DNA of 64,000 nt. Origin: Blastocatellia bacterium UBA7656. Its GTDB lineage: Bacteria; Acidobacteriota; Blastocatellia; UBA7656. The position numbers and the translations under genes are program-made. The number at the start of each line of letters is the position of its first letter. Position 1 is the first letter of the stretch. The stretch spans positions 41,653 through 105,652 of the forward strand of contig DLHY01000150.1 of NCBI GenBank assembly GCA_002483445.1. The letters are read 5' to 3'. The notes below the pieces were generated by a model. That model was not told where the DNA came from and did not search any database. It was given only the letters and a program-made list of their open reading frames with translations. This document shows positions 59,128 through 64,000 of the stretch, one piece after another.

Positions 59128-59712
59128 CTATCCGCGGCTGCGCTCCAGCAACACCAACATCATCAGGCTGAGCAGGACTCGCATCTCCTCGTTTTCGCCG
59201 AGCGGGAGCAGTTTTTCTATAGTGTACTTGCTCTCGAAAAAGGCGGGTTGTTTTTTCAGGCTCATCACCACCGATCCGTCCTGGCGAGAAACCAGATAAG
59301 CAGGATGGAAGAGATATCCCGTGAACAGGCCGAGTATGGGAATTTCGCCGAACAAGGAATCGAAAACTTTGCTCCACGGGTTTGCTTCCTGAATGGCGAA
59401 GACCGGAGCACCGCTTTCGACGACCTCATAACGCGCTCTCCATATTGATTTCATACCCTGCCGTCTCACTGCGCCTATGGGCGTTCCCGCGCGGTCTGCG
59501 AAATGGTAATTTGCCGAGAAGTCCAGCATCCGGTCTGCGTTGATCGTATACAGAGGAACGGTTTGTTGCGCGTCAGCAAAAATGGTTACGGCTTCCTTGA
59601 GTTTGAAAGCCTTCTGCTTGACATAGAAAACCAGATGTCCGGTCGCGTCGGTCACGGAAACCTGACGGGCTATGGCCAGAATTTTGAAAGACAATTGAAG
59701 CGGATAGTTCAT
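59128..59712 (-). CDS. LURP-one-related (tubby-C-like) protein
   Basis: 194 aa. Beta-rich, with VTDATGHLVFYVKQKAFKLKEAVTIF at the N-terminus and GTPIGAVRRQGMKSIWRARYEVVE in the middle, the pattern of LURP-one-related/scramblase-like domains. A hydrophobic stretch, LFGEIPILGLFTGYLFHPAYLV, sits where others insert into membrane. Ends in MRVLLSLMMLVLLERSRG. Function unknown. Confidence 0.75.
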   Translation of the reverse strand: MNYPLQLSFKILAIARQVSVTDATGHLVFYVKQKAFKLKEAVTIFADAQQTVPLYTINADRMLDFSANYHFADRAGTPIGAVRRQGMKSIWRARYEVVESGAPVFAIQEANPWSKVFDSLFGEIPILGLFTGYLFHPAYLVSRQDGSVVMSLKKQPAFFESKYTIEKLLPLGENEEMRVLLSLMMLVLLERSRG

Positions 59713-59782
59713 TTGGTTCCCCTCATACCTCTTCTTTATTTGCTTTCACTGCCGGATGCCAGCAGTGATGAAGATGCTTTCT

Positions 59783-60151
59783 CTACTGCGCCACACGACT
59801 GTATTGCACAGACGGTTGCGAGTATGTGACACCGGATCGCTGCGGTTTTGTCAGTGTAAGCACATCCCCCTCGACAGCGAACTCGTATGTAGTCGTTTCA
59901 TCCTTCCACTGTCCGCCGGAGGAGGGCATTCTGGCAGTAAGATGAATAAAGTTCTTCTCTATTTGGTAAGGGCCAAGCAACCGCTGCACATTGCCTGAAC
60001 CTGAATACTCGTACTTACCATCTGAGCGAAACTCATAGGTCTCCTGTAGTTCCTTGTTCCCCCATTTTCCCAGTATCTGTTGGTTTTGACCTGAACAGCC
60101 AATCGAGATGAGGCACGACAGGAACACGATCACACATACGCACAATTTCAT
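59783..60151 (-). CDS. Small lipoprotein, lipocalin-like
   Basis: 122 aa. Lipobox LISIGC at residue 19; mature part starts SGQNQQILGKWGNKELQETYEF, with strands YEYSGSGNVQRLLGPYQIEKN and YEFAVEGDVLTLTKP. This small beta-barrel pattern is that of DUF5640/lipocalin-like lipoproteins. TCCGGAAAGGAGG precedes ATG 60151. The 238-bp gap 60152-60389 holds nothing I recognise. Confidence 0.75.
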   Translation of the reverse strand: MKLCVCVIVFLSCLISIGCSGQNQQILGKWGNKELQETYEFRSDGKYEYSGSGNVQRLLGPYQIEKNFIHLTARMPSSGGQWKDETTTYEFAVEGDVLTLTKPQRSGVTYSQPSVQYSRVAQ

Positions 60152-60389
60152 GATATCCTCCTTTCCGGAGCCTGGCTTCTACTTCCATCGCTGCCCCGCG
60201 CAGCCTGCGACAATTCCTGCTGACAGGCCGGCATCATATCACACCTCAGAAAAGGTAGAAAAACTTTGCGCGCTGGAGAACCACGACTCCGGCTCCCCGC
60301 AGACGTCGCTTCATGGGCTCCGGCTGTGTGAGCGAAGAACCAGGTCTTTGGCAGCGCTTTTTTTGGGTGAGGGGTGATGCGCGCAGCGA

Positions 60390-61373
60390 TCACGCGGGCT
60401 GATCGTTGAAAGCCATGCTGGTCAGCTTTCCCACTCGATCCGACACTTTGAAAATTGATCGCAAAGGCACGAACCCCATCAGACGGAAATCGCCCACTGC
60501 CTTCAGCCCAGCCGAAGCCATGCATCCGCATTGCGAGCAATCGGGCGTGCCGCCGAACTGACATGGCGTTATTCGGCTTCGCAAATCCGCCGTCAGATTC
60601 AATGTCGTTCTGGAGAAAATGCAATCGGCTGGCGACTGGGGCGGAGACAGGTATCCTGCGATCACTGAATCCGGCAAATCCAGTTTCGCAAACTTCTTGC
60701 GCAACTGAGCAAGCTCTTTCAATAACTCCACCTTTCGGTCGCGCGGAATTATCTCTTCGCCCTCAGCGCCCAGTTGAGGAGTGAACAGGCTGAACCAGAT
60801 TTTTCTAACCTCCGGTCTGCTCGACCAGAAGGACAAGAACTCCTCGAAATAATTCGGGCGACCGATCATCAGTCCCGTCACCGTGCAATGCACTATGACG
60901 GAGTGGCCCGCGATGTTTTTCAGTATTCGATCATAAGTCGCGGGCGCTCGTCTTATGTCGTGTTCAGGTTGAAGACCGTCGATGGAAACAGCCAGATGCA
61001 GGTTTTTTATTTTGCTCCACTCCTGCGGGATTTCCCGCACCGCGCTCGTCACCAGCTGCACTTCGATATTCATACGGTCGAGTTGCGGCAGCAGAACGTC
61101 AAGCTCCCGGAATCGCACGAGCGGTTCCCCTCCGACTATCGATATATGCAACGGGCGGTAACGTCGCGCCAGAGCCAGCACCGCATCGACGAGTTGTTGC
61201 CCTTTGTAATCCGACAGAGTTCTCAGCGGGCCGAGTTGATGAAGATGTTCCGGCTCGTATGCATAACAGCCCGGACAGCGCAGCGGGCATTCGCGGGTGA
61301 TCTCTATGGACAGTAAGGGGTGATATCCCTGAAGGATACGACCCCAGGCTCGGAAGGCATCGGTTTTTTTCAT
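60390..61373 (-). CDS. Radical SAM protein with extra C-terminal cysteines
   Basis: About 327 aa from ATG 61373. The radical SAM site is ITRECPLRCPGCYAYEPEHL (Cys-x3-Cys-x2-Cys); IVGGEPLVRF follows. C-terminal cysteines (CIFSRTTLNL, PCQFGGTPDCSQCGCMASAG) suggest an auxiliary Fe-S cluster of the SPASM type. A TTG start at 61427 would overlap the DinB stop by 4 nt. Substrate is not evident; the DinB partner offers no clue. Confidence 0.82.
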   Translation of the reverse strand: MKKTDAFRAWGRILQGYHPLLSIEITRECPLRCPGCYAYEPEHLHQLGPLRTLSDYKGQQLVDAVLALARRYRPLHISIVGGEPLVRFRELDVLLPQLDRMNIEVQLVTSAVREIPQEWSKIKNLHLAVSIDGLQPEHDIRRAPATYDRILKNIAGHSVIVHCTVTGLMIGRPNYFEEFLSFWSSRPEVRKIWFSLFTPQLGAEGEEIIPRDRKVELLKELAQLRKKFAKLDLPDSVIAGYLSPPQSPADCIFSRTTLNLTADLRSRITPCQFGGTPDCSQCGCMASAGLKAVGDFRLMGFVPLRSIFKVSDRVGKLTSMAFNDQPA

Positions 61374-61423
61374 AGGGTCTGCTTTCAGCGCAACAATATG
61401 AATAAGCTCACCAAGGAGGAATG

Positions 61424-61939
61424 TCAAGGTGAGGAACTATCGGATTCGCTTCTTTCAAGAACTTCTTCCGACGTGAGACCATAGATCGGAGGCGACGCGA
61501 CGCCGATAATTCCGAGATAGAGATAAAGCTGTCCTCGATGATGGATTTCATGCTCAAGCATAGACCGCAGCCACTTCCACACCCTTATTGCCGCGCCGCC
61601 CGGCGTGACGCACTTTCGTTGCAGGTCATCATCCCGGAGGCGGCTCAGTATCTCCATCGATTGACCATGCATTTCATTGAAGAACGCCAGGACGTTTTCA
61701 TAACCGTCGGCCAGTTCCCTCGCGTGTCCCGGATAACGACTCGGACGGAGCAGAGCGTTTTCGACGAACATATATCTTTCGATAGCGCCGAGATGACGTA
61801 TCACATCGCCGAAGGTGAATTTTCCCTCTTTATATGTCCAGTCAATTTTTTCAGGAGGAATGCACGAGATGACCTTCAGAGTCCGCGCTCGGACTTTTTC
61901 AGCATAGTCGAGAAAAGGAGCGATGCTCAGTATTTCCAT
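61424..61939 (-). CDS. DinB-family protein (second copy)
   Basis: 171 aa. GDVIRHLGAIERYMFVEN and LRSMLEHEIHHRGQLYLYLGIIG give the three metal-binding His. Distinct from the copy at 52382-52891. Its stop touches the possible TTG start of the radical SAM gene, so they form an operon. Confidence 0.87.
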   Translation of the reverse strand: MEILSIAPFLDYAEKVRARTLKVISCIPPEKIDWTYKEGKFTFGDVIRHLGAIERYMFVENALLRPSRYPGHARELADGYENVLAFFNEMHGQSMEILSRLRDDDLQRKCVTPGGAAIRVWKWLRSMLEHEIHHRGQLYLYLGIIGVASPPIYGLTSEEVLERSESDSSSP

Positions 61940-61940
61940 A

Positions 61941-62022
61941 CGAGGAGAATAGGACGCGGATGAAGGCGGATCAAGGCGGATAGTCAGCGATCATTCCGCG
62001 ACTGATCCGCGTTTTATTCTCC
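61941..62022. repeat. Foldback repeat, GCGGATC class
   Basis: GAGAATAGGACGCGGAT and ATCCGCGTTTTATTCTC arms enclose GGCGGATCA repeats. Lies in the 116-bp gap between the DinB gene and the next. Confidence 0.6.
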
Positions 62023-62055
62023 TGCGATATTTGATGACTCAATCTGATGAAGGCG

Positions 62056-63339
62056 TCAGCCCTGCTGATTGGGAATTTTGAAACCGATGTAAGTGCCGCT
62101 GCTGATCCCCATCAAGCCCAGCAATGTCGCATCGAACTCCGGCATGGTCAGAACATCGGACACCTGCGCGATGAATATGCAGATCAGCACTAGAGTCCAG
62201 GCGAATATCTGAAACCGGTGAAAGCTGACGCCATTATCATCGCTCAGTATATCGAGGATGAAATTCTCCGAGGTTTCGGGCTTGAGCGCGTCGGAGAGTT
62301 GCTTGATCTTTTGATCGGCCTGCTTGATCCCCTTCTGTCTCGCCGCCAACTCTGACTGCTTTGCCGTGAGCGTTGCTCGTTGCTCGTCGGCATCCTCCGG
62401 GGGAGGGGTTGCATTCAACGCGTCGTTGAGCGCGTTTATTTCGCTTTTGAGCTTTTCGACTTCGACCTCGTCGCTCTTCTGTTTTTCTTCGAGGGTGTAG
62501 ATTTGATTCTGCTGCTCGCTCACTTTGCCCGAATCGACTACTGCAGAGCCTAAGCCCGTTCCGGCGCTGATGCCCATCAGTCCGAGAACCGAGGTAGTCA
62601 AACTGGCAAGGTCGCCCGTCGCCAGCCAGATGAAAACGTAGGAAATTATTATGGTGAAAAACCACAAAGCCATCTGAGTGCGGGCCAGACTGTAAGGCTT
62701 TCGATTGGGTTTTCCCTTTTTATCGCGTCCTTCCGGCTGCGGGCCGGGCTCGCGAATCATGTCGCTCCTGCGGGCCAACGACCAGAACAGGAGGATGCTC
62801 GCCAGAGATACGATCACGAATATCCACAACTCCGTCCGCTTGATGACTATGAGAGTGGCCTTGACCTCGCCCTCCACCTTGACCTCCGGCTGCCGCACGG
62901 TGACAGGCACCTGGCGGGTGAACCGCTTATACCTGCTCAGCACATCATTCCATGCATGTCTGTTTTCATCAGTGCGTTCGAGGTCGAATTGCAGCGTCGT
63001 ATCATTGTCGGTGATCTCCGGGACAAGACCGCTGAAAGGATTCCCATCGATGTGGAGGATGAATTTCGAAGGGTCATTTCCATCTTGCTCGGCCCATTCC
63101 TTAAGACCCTCGACCTGAACCTTTATGGTGTCATAGAGTTCAATCTTGCCTTCGACGGCTATGACCTTCAGAGGCTTTTCGCTGGGCTGCGGGTTCGTTG
63201 CGCCGTCGGGTTGCGCGCCCGTTGCGCCGGAGCCGCTCTGCGCGCTTGCTGCGCCTGTGAAGCTTGACATCAGGATTGCCGCCAGAAAACAACCGAACAG
63301 CGGCTTTGCGATGCTGTGCAGCGTGAGGTTGGTTCGCAT
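62056..63339 (-). CDS. Membrane protein with internal repeat, unknown
   Basis: 427 aa. Signal peptide (about 1-33), a periplasmic region of about 130 residues rich in charged and beta segments, a helix LWIFVIVSLASILLFWSL, a cytoplasmic linker, helices MALWFFTIIISYVFIWLATG and SLTTSVLGLMGISAGTGLGS, a 60-residue coiled coil (EEKQKSDEVEVEKLKSEINAL...), and two more helices ending FDATLLGLMGISSGTYIGFK. LGLMGIS-GT occurs twice, so the membrane part looks duplicated on either side of the coiled coil. Family not recognised. Confidence 0.7.
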   Translation of the reverse strand: MRTNLTLHSIAKPLFGCFLAAILMSSFTGAASAQSGSGATGAQPDGATNPQPSEKPLKVIAVEGKIELYDTIKVQVEGLKEWAEQDGNDPSKFILHIDGNPFSGLVPEITDNDTTLQFDLERTDENRHAWNDVLSRYKRFTRQVPVTVRQPEVKVEGEVKATLIVIKRTELWIFVIVSLASILLFWSLARRSDMIREPGPQPEGRDKKGKPNRKPYSLARTQMALWFFTIIISYVFIWLATGDLASLTTSVLGLMGISAGTGLGSAVVDSGKVSEQQNQIYTLEEKQKSDEVEVEKLKSEINALNDALNATPPPEDADEQRATLTAKQSELAARQKGIKQADQKIKQLSDALKPETSENFILDILSDDNGVSFHRFQIFAWTLVLICIFIAQVSDVLTMPEFDATLLGLMGISSGTYIGFKIPNQQG

Positions 63340-63472
63340 CTGTTCGCTCCTTTCAAATCAAAATAGTTTGAGTGCGATACCTGACTGCCGTCGGGCCGTA
63401 AAAAATGAGCGTCGTCGTGATTATTGCGAATCCTACCGTTTTATATGGCATCTGCCGGATTGCGCAGAGTCA

Positions 63473-63521
63473 TTTTTGACGGGCCATGCGTATCATAACG
63501 CACCTCGAAAAGTCAAAAATA
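63473..63521. other. Cruciform-forming inverted repeat
   Basis: ATTTTTGAC (63473-63481) and GTCAAAAAT (63513-63521) with an inner TGCGT/ACGCA stem. In the 293-bp gap between divergent genes; the gap shows nothing else. It could be an operator or a transcript hairpin. Confidence 0.35.
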
Positions 63522-63632
63522 AAATCTCCGGCCGGGAGTCGAAATTCTGAAGATGAATCCTGATCAAGTTGACGCGCTCCCCATCACTTCATAAAATCTA
63601 CGCGCCTACAACCGGAAAAAGGATCGCGCATA

Positions 63633-63770
63633 ATGGATGAAAACCCCGATAAAAGTGAGGACGAGCGAATCAGCTTTTGGGGCGGATGGAAGGGTCTCTA
63701 TCTCTTCATACTCATCTACGGCCTGCTTCAGGTAATCCTTCTCTATCTCTTCACTCTCAGCTACAACTGA
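63633..63770 (+). CDS. Small single-span protein preceding a Na+/solute symporter
   Basis: 45 aa from ATG 63633. Acidic N-terminus (DENPDKSEDE), then one helix: GLYLFILIYGLLQVILLYLF. It ends one base before the symporter start. Short single-span proteins in front of SSS-family transporters are common and may be small subunits. Ribosome binding site: AAAAAGGA 8-14 nt upstream. Confidence 0.65.
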   Translation: MDENPDKSEDERISFWGGWKGLYLFILIYGLLQVILLYLFTLSYN

Positions 63771-63771
63771 C

Positions 63772-64000
63772 ATGAGCATAATCGACTGGATCATCTTCGT
63801 CGCTTACCTCGCGCTGACCGTATTCATCGGCCTGTTCAAGAGCCGCCAGGGTAAAGATATCGAAGCCTATTACCTGGGCAATCGAAGCATACCGTGGTGG
63901 GCTGTCGGCTTCTCGGTCATGGCGACGCAGGCTTCAGCCATCACTTTCATAGGCACGACGGGGCAGGCTTTCAACGACGGTATGCGATTCATTCAAATCT
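63772..64000 (+). CDS. Sodium:solute symporter (SSS family), partial
   Basis: Only the first 76 codons are in the window. IIDWIIFVAYLALTVFIGLF is the first helix, then SRQGKDIEAYYLGNRSIPWWAVGFSVMATQASAITFIGTTG, the SSS-family entry with the GNR and ATQASAITF segments. Likely an organic solute or sugar co-transporter. The gene runs off the right edge. Confidence 0.88.
   Translation, partial: MSIIDWIIFVAYLALTVFIGLFKSRQGKDIEAYYLGNRSIPWWAVGFSVMATQASAITFIGTTGQAFNDGMRFIQI

Overview
This window comes from a free-living Gram-negative bacterium with a fairly GC-rich chromosome. Gene content fits an acidobacterium, perhaps of the Blastocatellia: a bc-type quinol oxidase built with a multiheme cytochrome, PdxS/PdxT, LPS-type glycosyltransferase, and dense intergenic repeat families. 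There is no rRNA or tRNA gene here, so the taxonomic guess is weak.

Layout. (1) 1-12.1 kb, all plus strand: a compact accessory biosynthetic cluster. It holds a homocitrate/isopropylmalate synthase-like enzyme, both subunits of a LeuCD-type dehydratase, a LuxE acyl-protein synthetase, a secreted cupredoxin/beta-propeller protein, a LuxC acyl reductase, an FAD monooxygenase, an O-methyltransferase and a solute-binding-protein homologue without a signal peptide. It suggests 2-oxoacid chain elongation followed by carboxylate-to-aldehyde reduction and tailoring; no luciferase, PKS or NRPS is present. (2) 12.1-14.6 kb: a junction rich in scars: a duplicated gene start, a truncated TPR gene, a 226-bp IS21-like element forming the end of a glycosyltransferase gene, and a DUF1877 cassette bounded by a duplicated mutS tail. 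(3) 14.5-31.2 kb: housekeeping genes (mutS, pfkA, tsaB, rimI, larE, an AONS-family synthase, a YprB-like nuclease) and a cytochrome operon (cytochrome c, Rieske, cytochrome b, nine-heme cytochrome c, possible 28-aa membrane peptide). (4) 31.4-40.7 kb: NtrC-type two-component pair, acyl-CoA dehydrogenase, GlpD, DUF885 peptidase, ProC. (5) 40.8-42.1 kb: GxxExxY gene plus the remains of a diversity-generating retroelement: a truncated avd and a formylglycine-enzyme-like target fragment whose variable region shows the NNC-codon mark of adenine mutagenesis; no reverse transcriptase remains. (6) 42.1-48.4 kb: surE-pcm, DedA, DUF389, a CPA2 antiporter, truA. (7) 48.5-56.4 kb: PLP-related block with a MocR regulator, LysN-like aminotransferase, PhzF, DinB, DJ-1/PfpI, pdxS-pdxT, cupin, SDR. 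(8) 56.4-64 kb: rlmB, a site-2 protease, GNAT, several uncharacterised proteins, radical SAM, second DinB, and the start of a Na+/solute symporter.

A feature of the whole window is repeat-laden spacers: tandem heptamer tracts, often as inverted pairs and often just before start codons; REP-like palindromes; and two further foldback families. Some supply ribosome binding sites or have become coding sequence.
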